Shown: positions 11,277 through 22,628, counted from the stretch's first letter. The stretch is DNA of 64,000 bases from Boswellia sacra (GCA_013180625.2 SNVD02014754.1:620001-684000), one strand, 5' to 3'. Program-made: numbers and translations. The notes: generated by a model not told the origin, from the letters alone.

Positions 11277-12320
11277 ACGATGGACATTATGAGTTCTTAG
11301 TGATGTCTTTTGGACTCACCAACGCACCATCGACATTTCAGTCTTTAAAGAATGATATTTTTAGGAAATTCTGAAGGAAGTTTGTGTTGATATTTTTTGA
11401 TGACATCTTGGTTTATAGTAAGAGCATGGAGGAACACTTAGAACATTTGAGGGTGGTTTTGGATACCTTTAGGCAGCAACAATTATATGCCAATTCAAAA
11501 AAATATTTGTTTGCTCAAGACCGACTGGAGTACCTTGGCCATGTAATTTCCATGGATGGAGTGACTATAGATAATTCAAAAGTGGAAGTGATGCAACAAT
11601 GGCCTACTCCTAAAAATTTGAAAGAGCTATGAGGCTTTCTTAGTTTTGACAAGCTATTATCGAAAGTTTGTAGAAGGTTATGGAAAAATTGCTTCTCTAT
11701 TAACGAAACAACTTAAAAAGGATAATTTTGGGTGGAATGAAAGGGTTGAGGAGGCTTTTCAAAGGCTAAAAAGGGTAATGACCACAATTCCGATTTTGAC
11801 TTTACCCGATTTTAGCCAACCATTTATTACAGAAATGGATGCTTCTAGAGTTGGCTTAGGGGCAATTTTAATACAGGGGTAGTGACCAATTGCTTACTAC
11901 AATCATGCTCTTTCCTAACATTCTTGTAAGAAGTCAGTGTATAAGAGGGAATTGATGGCTATTATTTTGGTGGTTCAAAAATGGAGACCATATTTAGTGG
12001 GTAGAAAGTTTCTGGTTAGGATTGATCAAAGAAGTCTTAAATACTTACTTGAGCAGAGGCTTGTTAGTGAAAGGCATCAGAAATGGTTATCTAAATTGAT
12101 AGGATTGGATTTTAAGATTTATTATCGACCAGCCCTCGAAAACAAGGCTGTGGATGCATTATCTCGTCGGCTAGAACTGGTTACTATTGATTTGTTCCCA
12201 ACTTTTGATTCTAGAATAATACAGAAGGAGATAGAGGACAATGATGAATTGAGGCAACTTAAGGAGTTTATTATGGCTGGAACAGCAAATCATGAAGGCT
12301 ATATGGTGATCCAAGGTTAA
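11277..12320 (+). pseudogene. Ty3/gypsy RT (active-site part) and RNase H
   Basis: Resumes the RT frame: [18 protein letters not shown] (about 11290-11343), then the catalytic FFDDILVYS (11394-11420) with both aspartates kept, and LGHVISMDGV. After a stop at 11630 and a frame change near 11645, RNase H follows: TEMDASRVGLGAIL (about 11829-11870), ELMAIILVVQKWRPYLVG (11949-12002), VRIDQRSLKYLLEQ, and ALENKAVDALSRR (about 12134-12172). Stops at 11630, 11880 and near 11918 break it. RNase H would remove RNA from the hybrid during reverse transcription. Confidence 0.88.
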
Positions 12321-13655
12321 TTGTTGTATAAGGGCAGATTGGTATTAGTTAGTAGATCACAACTCATTTTGAAAGTGCTTAAGGAGTTCAACGATAGTCC
12401 CTTCAGTGGCCATTTAGGCTTACTAAAAATGATGCAGAGGATCTCAAATGAATTTTATTGGAAGGGAATGAAAAAGGAAATGAAGACTTATGTGGAGTCT
12501 TGCTGAGTTCGTCAATGAAACAAATATTTTGCATTGTCACCTGTTGGTTTACTCCAACCCCTCCCTATTCCTAACCAAGTTTAGGATAACATCACAACAG
12601 ATTTCGTGGAAGGTTCGCTTAATTCAGATGGGTAGGATATAATTCTTGTGGTGGTGGACCGCTTGAATAAATTTTGGGCATTTTGCGGCCTTTAAACACA
12701 CTTTCACTGCTCAAACTATGGCTGTAATATTTATTAAGGAGATCATATGACTACATGGCATACTCTATTCTATCATCACAAACAGGGATCGGGTGTTCCG
12801 TAGCTTATTTTGGAAAGAATTATTTAAAATGATAAACACCAAACTAAGCCGCAACACAGCTTATCACCCTCAGCCCGATGGACAAATAGAAGTGGTCAAT
12901 AGGAGTTTGGAGACCTATTTGAGATGTTTTATGCCTGACAAACCAAAACAGTGGGAAAGGTGGCTTCCGTGGGCTGAGTATTGGTACAACACTACTTACC
13001 ATTTGTCAGTGAAACAACCCTTTTCAAGCTACTATATGGCCGAGATCCTCCTCCACTAGTTCGATTTAACCACAGCTTTACTGTAGTGTCTACGGTGCAA
13101 TAACTATTGGAGGAAAGAGATGCCATGTTCGATGAGTTAAACAACATCTATAGGTGGCTCAACACAACACAAAGTTGAGGGCAGATGGCAAACGAAGGGA
13201 TGTTCAATTTCAAGTGGGAGATATATTTTACTTGAAACTACGACTTTATCGTCAAAAATCCTTGGCTGGTCACAAGAATGAAAACTAAGTCCTAGATTCT
13301 ATGGACCATATTTGGTGGAAGCTAAGATTGGATAGGTTGCTTATAAACTAAAGCTGCCTGCCAACCCTGTTATACACATTGTCTTCCATGTCTCTCAACT
13401 CTGAAAAGCTATGGGATTTGCTCCTGTTTCCTCCATTATTCCCCCATAACTTAATCAGAATATGAAACTCATGGTGGAACCAGAAAGTGTTCAAGCAATC
13501 AGGTAGAAAAAAGATGGTTTCGATCCTAAAACAAAAGTGCCTATCAAATGGAAGGGGTTGCCAGACTTTGAATCTAATTAGGAGGACTTTGAGTTGCTAC
13601 AACTTCAATTTCCTGACTTCCACCTTGAGGAGAAGGTGGATGTTTGGGCAGGGGT
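12321..13655 (+). pseudogene. Ty3/gypsy integrase with chromodomain-like C-terminus, broken
   Basis: Contains the HHCC-type segment (FSGHLGLLKMMQRISNEFYW, about 12400-12463; then C and C near 12504-12512), a decayed catalytic core, and the end of the core as NTAYHPQPDGQIEVVNRSL (about 12859-12915), the usual TAYHPQTDGQTE motif. Near 13537-13652, IKWKGLPDFES then a FPDFHLEEKVDVW block marks the chromodomain-like end of plant chromoviruses. Stops interrupt at 12504, 13057 and elsewhere. Integrase would insert the DNA; the chromodomain would guide target choice. Confidence 0.85.
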
Positions 13656-13658
13656 TAA

Positions 13659-14087
13659 TGATAGAACTCCACTGCTAAAATCTCCAACTAGATTCACTTA
13701 CTCTAGGCGCCAAAAGTAGGAAATATGTAAAGGATGAGGTGGCAAATGTTTATTTCTTTTTCTTGTTATCTTTTTTGTTTTGAATAAAAGTTGGGAATTG
13801 GCTTTGTCTACTAAGCTGGAAGGGGGCGGGGCGGGGGGGTGTTAGTTAGAGAGTATTAAGGGAAAGCAAGGAGAGAGAAAAGGGAATTCAGTTATGAAAA
13901 TTTTGTAGAGTTTTGCCCATGGGAGAGCTAGCAAACCTCTCGAAGAGTTTGCTACCCTACTTCTATAATCAGAACATCTATTATTACTGAATATTGCACT
14001 TACAATACTTCTAACTTCCTATTCAAAATCAGTGCTCAGTGTAAGGTGTAACTAGTGAGGTATTGAGTGGGAATTCGAATTCTATCA
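13659..14087 (+). repeat. Right (3') LTR of the Ty3/gypsy element
   Basis: Starts TGATAGAA, ends TTCTATCA, and aligns with 4681-5125. It includes a G-run (about 13824-13840) absent from the left LTR and lacks about 25 bases present there. A G-rich stretch just upstream (GGGCAGGGG, 13646-13654) is the likely polypurine tract. Confidence 0.9.
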
Positions 14088-14092
14088 CTTTG
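14088..14092. repeat. Target site duplication CTTTG (right) of the Ty3/gypsy element
   Basis: Partner of 4676-4680. Confidence 0.85.
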
Positions 14093-15075
14093 TCAAATCA
14101 CCTAGTGGGTTAATGTGTTGGAATTTCCTAAAATTTCTAAGCCCATGACATAGTTTTATTTTTGGTTAATCAAGATAATCTCTAAGATACTTTTGGCATT
14201 TCAATTAATGTGCACCTTTTCATTTGCTATTTTGTTTAGTGTAATTGAGGAAATTTTTGCAGTCAGCAATAATACCCATGGTGCAAATGTATGATTTTGT
14301 TTCCTTACTTTTAGAACAAGAGTTATATGGAAAGCCATTTTTCTTTTTTTCTTTTTAGGGTTAATCAAGATATTATGTGATTAATATTTGGCATTAAAAT
14401 TGACATGCATCTTTTCTTTTACTAATTTGTTTAGTCAAATTGACGAAGCTTCATACAGCCTACAATTAATAACCTAAGTTGTAAATCTACATCATGTATT
14501 ATCTGCTTCCTTTGAGCTGCCCTCAATGAGGAGTTTCAAGATGATTGTTTTTTTATTCGTAAATCTGAACTGGGATGGTGCTCATGGTAAATTGCTCTTT
14601 AGGGCTGTATGTTTTCCTTGGGGTGTTGTTTTTATAGTAGTATACATTTATTGGAATGCGAAGTGTATATAATTTACTTTTTCTTACTTAGGGGTTGTTG
14701 GTGTTCTCGTTTGAACTCTGGTTCAATTCTGTATTCTCTTACCTTGTTTAAAGAGTTTTCTTCTGTCTGTCATCATTGATAAGAGTGAAAACATAGAATT
14801 TTCTGTCATGCATATGGTAGTGACAAAAGTTAAGATAACTTTAAATTTCACTGTAGTTTTGTTGTATTGTGGGTTTAAGTTTGGAATATGATATCTGTGG
14901 TATTGTATTCCAAACTTAAAACATATTATAATGAAATTTCAGATATTAATTTTTTGGCTACTTGCAAAGATATATTCATATTTCCAATCACTCAATTAAT
15001 TTTCTTTGTTGTAATTCATTATTTATTTTTTTTATTTTTTAACTAAACATAATTTTAATGGACATTTGGTTACAG
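14093..15075 (+). other. CDKA pseudogene intron, part right of the gypsy insertion
   Basis: T-rich sequence up to a TTGGTTACAG acceptor (15066-15075). Nothing coding seen. A small inverted pair around TTTAAGTTTGGAATATGATA / TATTGTATTCCAAACTTAAA (14873-14920) could form a hairpin. Confidence 0.7.
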
Positions 15076-15196
15076 CTTGCAGGATGTAGTACATAGTGAG
15101 AATCGTTTGTATTTGGTCTTTGAATACCTAGACTTGGATTTGAAGAAGCGCACAGATTCATGCCCAGATTTTGCAAAGGATCCACATTTAGTAAAA
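15076..15196 (+). pseudogene. CDKA: CDKA exon following the interrupted intron
   Basis: Encodes, after the last base of the split Arg codon, LQDVVHSENRLYLVFEYLDL then DLKKRTDSCPDF and KDPHLVK. This is the hinge region of CDKA directly after HGNIVR, so it continues exon 3807-3991. The reading is open here; changes from usual CDKA (KKH to KKR, SSPEF to SCPDF) are mild. The exon ends before a GTGGGA that could be a weak donor. The remaining exons (the HRDLKPQN catalytic loop, activation segment) are absent to the right, where LINE sequence starts at 15466, so the copy is truncated as well as mutated. Confidence 0.9.
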
Positions 15197-15465
15197 GTGG
15201 GAGTCTTTTCTTATGAATCGAATTTCAATGTTATAGTGATATGAGTTTCAAGGGAGCCCTAAATGTACAATAGCCTTTTGAATATTAGGTGATGTCAATT
15301 AGAGATTCGCAAAAACATAGCGGAAGTAACATTAACATCTTCTCATTGATTTCTTGCTACATTGTAGAAGCTAAAGGAGGTTTCGTCAATTACTTTAAGC
15401 TTTAGAATCATCATTACTGTAAATCTTAAAGGGTACCAAAACCCTAAAGGGTTTGTAAACACAAC

Positions 15466-16360
15466 TTTTTTGAAAAAATTAATAATTAATAATTACATGA
15501 TAGAAGATTCGAGGGGCATACCTTAAGCAAGTCATTAAGGACTCAAAAGTTGAAAATGAAACATAAGACTGAATGTGGTCCAAAATAGAGTAACTAAGGA
15601 CTAATACGGCCTAAGCAGAACAAAAAAAAAAAAGGCGCGTAAGCCCAAAACAAAAGCAAAAGCCAAGCAAGACTAACTAGTAAAGCCCCATATGGCACAA
15701 AAATATGGCGAGATCATGGACTTGCCTTCTAAATCAAGAACTCGAGTTCGAACCAAGTCATAGATATCCACAAGCACCTCTATGATGTCTGATGATGTTA
15801 CTGAAACACACGATCATTCCTCTCATAACAAATGAAATAAACTATGGTAGAAAATACCAATTGTGCAAGCACATGTCTGAAATCCTTCCGACGATGAAGA
15901 TGAAGAGAGGACCATTAAAGAAAAGAACCCCATGAAAAGGATGGTCATGTCATAACTGTCTTCGTTGACATGTCCCTCCAGACGAAAGAAAGGAAACTGT
16001 AATCAAAGAACAATTGATTGTACGTCTCTGTAATCGATAGACATAAAACACACATCATAGAGGGTAGTATACCATGTCGTTGAAGACGATCCATAGCATA
16101 TAGTTGTTGTAACGAGGCTAGCCAAAGGATAAAGGAGTGCCTGAGGACATGGCCAGAGAACCAGAGGAGATGATAAATATAATTTACTGATCGTCTAGCC
16201 CATAGAATATCTCAAGTTGAGTCAACGGAAAAGACACCTGAGGAATGCCCCTTCTAGAGCTGATGATCCATAGCCCCAATTGTAAGACGAATCCTGACTG
16301 AGTCCCAAATCAACTGAAGATCCGACCTTCCAGGTAGAAAAGCCCAATCTCTATCTTAAT
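15466..16360 (-). mobile_element. LINE 3' fragment, minus strand, head-to-head with the next LINE
   Basis: Begins with a short poly(T) (15466-15471), then matches in order the 3'UTR and zf-RVT end of the LINE at 8647-9570 (shared phrases: GAGGGGCAT, CCCCATATGGCAC, ACGATCATTCCT). It breaks off at 16360 inside ORF2, at the same CCCAATC-TCTATCTT region found near 61455 in the fourth LINE. The coding part has many frame breaks. No target duplication was found. Confidence 0.8.
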
Positions 16361-17110
16361 AGCGTTGGAAGGCTGAGGCAGTAACGCTTCCAACCCTGGC
16401 TGGCAAGTTTCTAGAATATTACGGTGGCCGGAGATATTACTAGAAACATTAGTGTCGTCAGTTTTTATTTTGAACCTACCAGATCGAACCGGTCACACTC
16501 TTTTGCTTCTATAGACTGATCCAACCGTTGGATTTTTTCTATAATACGATGTTGGAAAGCTGACTTCCAGAAGATTCCAACCCGATCTAGCTGGTCTACT
16601 GAAGTTTCCTGTAGACGGAGATATTGCCCTGCACATTAACGCCTTTAGATTCTATTCAACACTTTCTTAATCGAACTCATCACGCTTTCTGACCAATACG
16701 AGTTGATTCTACCATTGGTTTTGAGCATGCGATACGGTGTTGGAAAGTTGTCTCAAAGACAGTTACAACCCTACCTGGTGCATTTCCAGAAGAGCTCAGA
16801 GGAGGGAGATTTTGGCCAGAATAGTAACTAAGATGAAATTTCTCTAGCTTTGTCTGCTTGAACAAGTCACGGTTTTTTACCTTTACCGTCTGATCCAACC
16901 ATTGGATTTGGGAGTTTCTTATGGCGTTGGAAAGCTATCAAACACACGATTCTAATGGTGAGTATTTGGTGGTCATATGACATCCAACGAAGGAGATTCG
17001 GTCAGAACATTGCCTGAACAGGAACTTGGCTCTCGATTGGTGACTAGTTTGCATTCTTGTGCTCTTTTCTTGCTTGTTCCTTTGTGTTTGCTTGTCTTTG
17101 AGAAGGTTTT
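16361..17110 (+). repeat. LINE 5' region: about 188-bp tandem monomers
   Basis: The phrase GTTGGAA(A/G)G starts at 16363, 16551, 16739 and 16926, spacings of 188, 188 and 187. Each of the last three is preceded by a (T/C)CCAACCNTTGGATT-type palindromic motif about 45 bases upstream. That gives three full diverged monomers plus a partial one. By analogy with the 5' monomers of some mammalian L1 families, these may hold the internal promoter; that role is inference. Confidence 0.75.
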
Positions 17111-17437
17111 TCTTGGGATATTGCTGATCGTATGCCCTGGTTGATAATGGAATCGATTCATTGGGTTGTTTCATTGAGACTTGATTGGTTTTATTTAGAG
17201 TTGCATTTTGAGTACTTGGGTTGTTTCATTGAGTGCTTCGGATTGGCTTTGTTTTTTCGGGATTATTATTGATTTTGTGGCTTTGGTTGACTCCTGAATT
17301 ATACCATTTTGGTTGATTTGCTTGTTGCTTAGACATATTTAAAGATTTGGAGTTGATTTAGGTTGAGTGCTACGGTTTGGACTGTTTTCCATTATCTTCA
17401 CAACACCTTTTCTCCCCTACACCACACCATCCCTACC

Positions 17438-18598
17438 ATGCCAGCCACATCCGCTCCTACCAAACTTAACCAGCCCCAACCCCCACTTAGCCACTCTCAA
17501 ACACACCCACTAACTCGAAACACCACCACATCCCAACCTTTACCCAAACCACCTAGCTCTTGGGCTGATAGGGTTCGATTTAGCCTTGACTTGGTAGCCC
17601 GAAAGGTCTCAGGTTCGATTCTTGAGACTCCAAATGATTTGATTGATGATACTGGCACTGACTGGTTACGCTATATTGTGGGATTTTTTTTGTGTTATAC
17701 TATGCCATTTTATGCTACACTATCTATTGCTATGCATGCATGGAAGACCAGTGGATTGGAGGATGTCTGTTCTACTGGGACTGGTTTCCTGATATTCAGG
17801 TTTAGAACTAAGGAGGATGTTTATAATATTTTGGAGAGAGGGCCTTGGATGTTTGGAGGGAAACACATCATTCTACAACAGTGGAATCCTTGTTTCTCTT
17901 TTGACAGACTAGGATTTCTAAGATCCCAGTTTGGGTTCGCTTGCATGGATTGCCATTCTTATTGTGTTCAGCCAGAGCTCTCAATGTTGTTTCTAGTATG
18001 GTTCTTCGACTATTGTCATGTGATAGGATGACTTATGAGCACACGCGGTTGTCTTATGGTAGGTTTTGTGTTGAATTAGATGCTAAGCACACTCCTATCT
18101 ATGATTTTGAGATTCGGTGTAAGCTCTCTTTTGAGCCTATTAAGATCCGGGTTGAATACGAGTGGAAGCCAAAGCATCATCCTAAATGTTGCTTATTTGG
18201 ACATACTTGTTGGAGTCCAGTTGAGCCTTTCAAGGCTAGTCAGGATTCGATTGTAGCTACTGTTGTAGCTCCAGGTGTACAAGACAAGGGTAACGATGTT
18301 GCTATTAATTCCACTCTAGTAGGGCATATTGCTCCACTGATTTTAGGTCTAGTGACTATAGGGACAAATACAATTGATAGGATCATTGGTGATTGGTCAG
18401 GCTACTACCACTGTTTTGGGTTCTGAGTCTAATTTTGACTCTAATTCACTATCTCTTATTGAGGCACACCAGGATAGACTTTTGGAGTGCTTTGTTAGCT
18501 GTATAACTGATTTACCTACCTCTATAGGGATTGCCTCTCCAGAAGGTTTTGTTGCTCTAGATTCTCCAAATCCCACTATGACACCTTTGGACAATTGA
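17438..18598 (+). pseudogene. LINE ORF1: DUF4283 RNA-binding-type protein with zinc knuckle
   Basis: The likely start is ATG 17438 (context TACC-ATG-CC), in frame with an open stretch reaching 18031. The N-terminus is Pro/Thr/Ser-rich and low complexity. A DUF4283 domain follows (about 17640-18060): WLRYIVGFFL, GTGFLIFRFRTKEDVYNIL, RGPWMFGGKHIILQQWNP. A frameshift near 17900-17950 moves the rest (HGLPFLL, LSCDRMT, CVELDA, RVEYEWKPKHHPKC) to another frame. The zinc knuckle is degenerate (CCLFGHTC). ORF1 proteins of plant LINEs bind element RNA. A further frame change near 18380 leads to a low-complexity tail ending at 18598. Confidence 0.8.
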
Positions 18599-18712
18599 CC
18601 ACCTGCTTTTGTTCCTATTTCTCTAGCTGGTAAGGGTAAGAAGAAAAAGAATGGAAATGGTTCTTTGTTGAGTTTTGAGAATTTTTTGTCAGTTTCCTAT
18701 GATAGGAAGTTA

Positions 18713-21700
18713 GAATATTAGAGGCCTTAATGGCTTCTCTTCGTAGCAGGTAGTTAAAAATTGGATTTCTAAATATTTTTTAGGTTTGATTGGTCTCATA
18801 GATACTAAGGTTGATGAGTGAAACCTTGCTTCAGTTGTTTCGGATATTTGTCCTTCTTGGTAGTTTTTATCAAATGCCACTAAGTTGATTGCTTGTAGAG
18901 TCTTGGTATGTTGGGATCCTACTTTGTACAGTTTGAGTAGTCTATAGTCATCGCTATAATGGATTGCTTGTCGGGCTATGAGATTATCAAATGGGGTTTC
19001 TTTTGGCTTGATCTTTGTTTATGGTTCTAACAATTCAGGTGTTTATCGACAGTTGTGGGACTTTATCAGAAAATAGTATGTGGATTTTGGTGACTTCCCT
19101 TGGTTGGCATTGGGTGATTTCAATGCAATATTACGCTCATCTGACAGAGTTGGTGGGGAATAGGCTTGGCATGGTTATATGGATGAGTTTGGTCAATGTG
19201 TTCATGATGTAGTGTTGATCAGGATACCCTTTTTTGGGCTATGGTATACTTGGCATAATGGGCAGCAGGGTAAGGGTACTATTTTTAAGACTCTTGATTG
19301 GAGTTTTGGTAACTCTTCATGGTTCTTGACCTGGCCAAACACAACTTCTGAGGTCCTTCCATAGGATACTTCTGATCATAGTGCTATGGTTATCAAATTT
19401 GCAGATCAAAGTAGGCAGACTTTCAGTCCTTTTAAATTTTTGAACTTTTAGGCTGATCGAGATGATTTCTTAGAGATTGGTCACACAGGCAGTAGTCTGT
19501 GCCTGTGGGTGGCGATCCTTTATTTTGGATCACACAGAAATTGGGTTTGTTGAAACGTGAGCTTAGGACTTTACATGCCAAGGTTTCTAGTCGCATCTCC
19601 AATTGGGTGATCGAGGCCAAGGCTCAGTGGGCTACGACTCAGGCCGCTTTGGATGAGAACCCTTATTCCCCAGAATGTATTTTGGCTGAGTAGGATTTTA
19701 CTAAGCGACATTTCTAGTTGTGCAGGGATGATGAGGTTTTCTTTCGTCAAAGGTCCAGGATCCAATGGCTCTCTTTGGGGGATCAGAATACTAAATTCTT
19801 TCATAAGTCTTTGATCCATGGACAGATCAAGAATCGAATTCATCAGCTTGGGGATGAGGATGGTACCATCATTACAGATTAAGACAAATTAGGACATCTG
19901 GCTGTAAGGTATTTTTAGAAATTGCTTATAGCTCTTTCTAGGCCTTTTATTGCAGATACATCTTGATTTTTCTCTGAAAGAGTTTTTGAGGAGATGCTGT
20001 CTTCTTTGGTATGCCCTATTACTGATGATGAGATCAGGTCCACTTTATTTTCAATTCTTGATGATAAAGCTCCTGGACCGGATGGGCACACCTCTCTGTT
20101 CTTTAAGAGGGCTAGGGATATTATTAGTGTGGAGTTTAAGGTTGTTGTGTGCTACTTTTTCACGACTTGTCGGATGCCTAAGTGTGTTAATGCCATTAGG
20201 ATTGCCTTGGTCCCCAAGGTTGAGTGTCCAAGGACTACGAGTGATTTTTGACCAATCTTTTGCTGTAATGTGCTTTATAAGTGTATCTCCAAAGTGATCT
20301 TGAATCGATTCAAAGCGATCTTACCTGATATGATAGGGAGTTCGTAGTTTGCTTTTGTCCCAGGTCGGAGGATTTCTGATGCCATTCTACTGACTTAAGA
20401 GTTGATGCATAATTACCATCTTAGGTGCACGCCTCCCTAATGCGCTTTAAAGGTGGATATTCACAAAGCTTTTGATACTGTTAGTTGGGATTTCATCCTT
20501 TTGGGGTTAAAGATGATCGGTTTGCTAGAGTGCATGGTTCGATGGGTTGCGACATGCATGTCTTCTGTACATTTCTCGGTTGCTTTAAATGGAGAGCTTT
20601 ATGGTTTCTTCTCCACTTCTAGGGAGTCTGACAGGGTCATCCTTTGTCGTCATATCTTTTCGTGTTGGCTGTGGAGGGTTTGAGTGGTATTCTTTGGGAG
20701 GCTATGTAGAGGCCTGGTTTTTGATAGAGGTGTCAGTAGGTTTCTCTTGCTCATCTTTGTTTTGTAGATGATTTGATGGTTTTTTGCAGGGCAGATGTGG
20801 GTTCTGTTGGTGTGGTCTGTGCTGCGCTGCAAAGGTTTGCAAAGCTCTCTTGTTTAGTTACTAATTCAGCCAAGAGTCATGTCTTCTTTTCTGGAGTCAA
20901 TGATGAGGACCGAACTGCATTGCAGGCCATCTTGGGTTTTCAGGCGGGGCATCTGTCGGTTAGATATTTGGGGGTGCCTTTGATCAGTACCAGATTGTGA
21001 CTTTCATATTGTGCTCTATTGATAGAACGGATTCGTTCGAGAATTAGGCTATGGACATCTATTATGCTGACTTATGCTGACCGACTTCAATTGATCAAGT
21101 CAGTATTCTTTTCCATCCAGGTCTATTAGTCCTCCATGTTCATATTACCGGTAGCTGTAGTGCAAAGAATTGAGGTTATTTTGGTTGCTTTCCTTTGGAA
21201 AGGGACCTCCTTGTCATGTTCTGGGGCCAAAGTAGCTTGGGATTTAGTTTGCTATCCGTTGAAGGAAGGTGGTTTGGGGATTAAGCGAGTGAAGGAGTGG
21301 AATCATGCAACTATTCTAAAGCATATTTGGAGACTTCTTTCTGACCAGTCCTCCACTTGGTCTTCTTGGGTTCACAAGGTGCTCCTTTGGGGTCACTCGT
21401 TTTGGCAGGTACGGGTCACTTCTGGGGCTTCTTGGTCTTGAAGGAAGATTTTGTACAGTCGAGCTTGGTATAGGGGTAAATTGGTCTCTTTTATTGGAGA
21501 TGGTCGTGATGCCTTACTTTGGCAGGATTACTGGTTGCCATAGGGGCAGCTTCGTGATTTGTTATCTTTCAGGACTCTTTCATCCACAGGTCTTCCCTCA
21601 GATGCTAGAGTCTCAGATATTATTGAGGATGGGGATTGGGCTTTTCCTGATGGTGGATCGGCTTTTGCACAGATTTGGAACTCAGTCAACATTCGGCCTA

Positions 21701-22311
21701 CGGTGGGGGCTCCTAATCATATTGTTTGGAAAGGCCATACCTCAGGTGTTTTCTCTATTGACTCAGCATGGGAATTGTTATCGAGTAGGATACCGGTGAA
21801 CTCATTTCATCATCTTCTCTGGTTCCCTGGCCATGTCTTATGACATTCTTTTATTCTTTGGCTTGCCTTATTGGGTCGTCTTCGTACTATGGATCGCCTA
21901 CAGCGTCATGGCATTTTATCTTCTTCGAGCTGTGCTCTCTGTGCTTCAACAAATGAGACTCATGATCATCTTTTCTTTAGCTACCCATTCTCATCTTCTA
22001 TCTGGAGGGAGATTTCGGCCAAGCCTCTTATTGTTTGGCCATCTTTTTATTTGCCTTCCCTACTTCACTAGGCTTCTCTTCATCTTCAGGGTAGGAAGAA
22101 CTTTGGGCACATCCTTACACGTTTGGTATTTTCTGCTACAATTTATTTTCTATGGTATGAAAGGAATGATCGTGTCTACCATCAATGCCGCTGGACTCGT
22201 CGTGAGGTGATTGATGCGATTTTTGACTTGGTTCGCTCTCGGCTTCTAACCTTGGAGGCAAAGTGTGCGATCAATCCTCAGCTTCGTGCTATATGGGGCC
22301 TACATCGTTAG
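18713..22311 (+). pseudogene. LINE ORF2: endonuclease, reverse transcriptase, zf-RVT; broken
   Basis: The AP-like endonuclease starts with NIRGLNGFSS (18713), and later shows LALGDFNAILR (about 19105-19140), the LDWSFGNSSW region and the catalytic SDH in DTSDHSAMV (about 19363-19390). RT blocks: DDKAPGPDG (about 20060), ALVPK, VPGRRISDAILLT, KVDIHKAFDTVSWDF, LSSYLFVLAVEGL region, and active site LCFVDDLMVF, where the usual FADD Ala is Val. The zf-RVT end (HHLLWFPGH, CALCAS..HDHLFF, about 21805-21990) closes with WGLHR-stop at 22309. At least ten stops or frame changes make it non-functional. Organisation matches the ORF2 fragment at 8891-11261. Confidence 0.88.
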
Positions 22312-22592
22312 TTTTGTTTTGGACTTTGTGCTGTTGTTTTGGCCAATGTGTCCCTTTTTGTTTTGTTGTTTTGTTGTTGTTTGTTTCATTGTGGTTGACT
22401 TTGGGCCTATGCGTCTTACTTATGTTTGCTTGGGCCTTTGGTTATATGTTCTGTTTGTTTTGTTTGAGGCCTTTGGGCACTGTTTTTTCCTTTTGGACTT
22501 GTGAGTACTAGGTACTCTTCTTAGGGTATGCTCCTCATATCTTATACTTTTGCTTTTTCTTTTATGTGAATAGTAACTTTTACAAAAAAAAA

Positions 22593-22626
22593 GTTTAGGG
22601 TTTAAGGTTTAGGGTCTGGGGTTTAG
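22593..22626. repeat. Degenerate plant telomere-like repeat (TTTAGGG type)
   Basis: Immediately after the LINE poly(A), about 34 bases read as five imperfect units: TTTAGGG, TTTAAGG, TTTAGGG, TCTGGGG, TTTAG. TTTAGGG is the usual plant telomere unit. It directly abuts the first recognisable HAOX codons, which have lost their upstream part. Confidence 0.7.
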
Positions 22627-22628
22627 TG

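Larger units (their letters stand above)
4681..14087 (+). mobile_element. Ty3/gypsy LTR retrotransposon (chromovirus-like), degenerate, with nested insertions
   Basis: A complete insertion bounded by two LTRs and a 5-bp target duplication. Order inside: left LTR, tRNA-Met-type primer site, gag, protease, reverse transcriptase, RNase H, integrase with a GKGLP/WKGLP-type chromodomain-like end, right LTR. PR-RT-RH-INT order defines Ty3/gypsy. The coding part is broken by many stops, by a 1.4-kb insert in RT (6973-8409) and by a LINE in RT (8647-11261). Removing these leaves about 5.4 kb, normal for the family. It sits in sense orientation in an intron of the CDKA pseudogene. LTR lengths differ (445 and 429), so it is not young. 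Confidence 0.93.
16361..22592 (+). mobile_element. Near full-length LINE (L1-type) with 5' tandem monomers
   Basis: 6.2 kb in the order: tandem 5' monomers (16361 to about 17110), leader, ORF1 with a DUF4283 domain and zinc knuckle (17438-18598), ORF2 with endonuclease, RT and zf-RVT (18713-22311), 3'UTR, poly(A) 22584-22592. This is the standard plant L1 layout. ORFs are broken by stops and frameshifts. No target duplication could be found: the left edge abuts another LINE and the right edge abuts telomere-like repeats. Confidence 0.88.
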
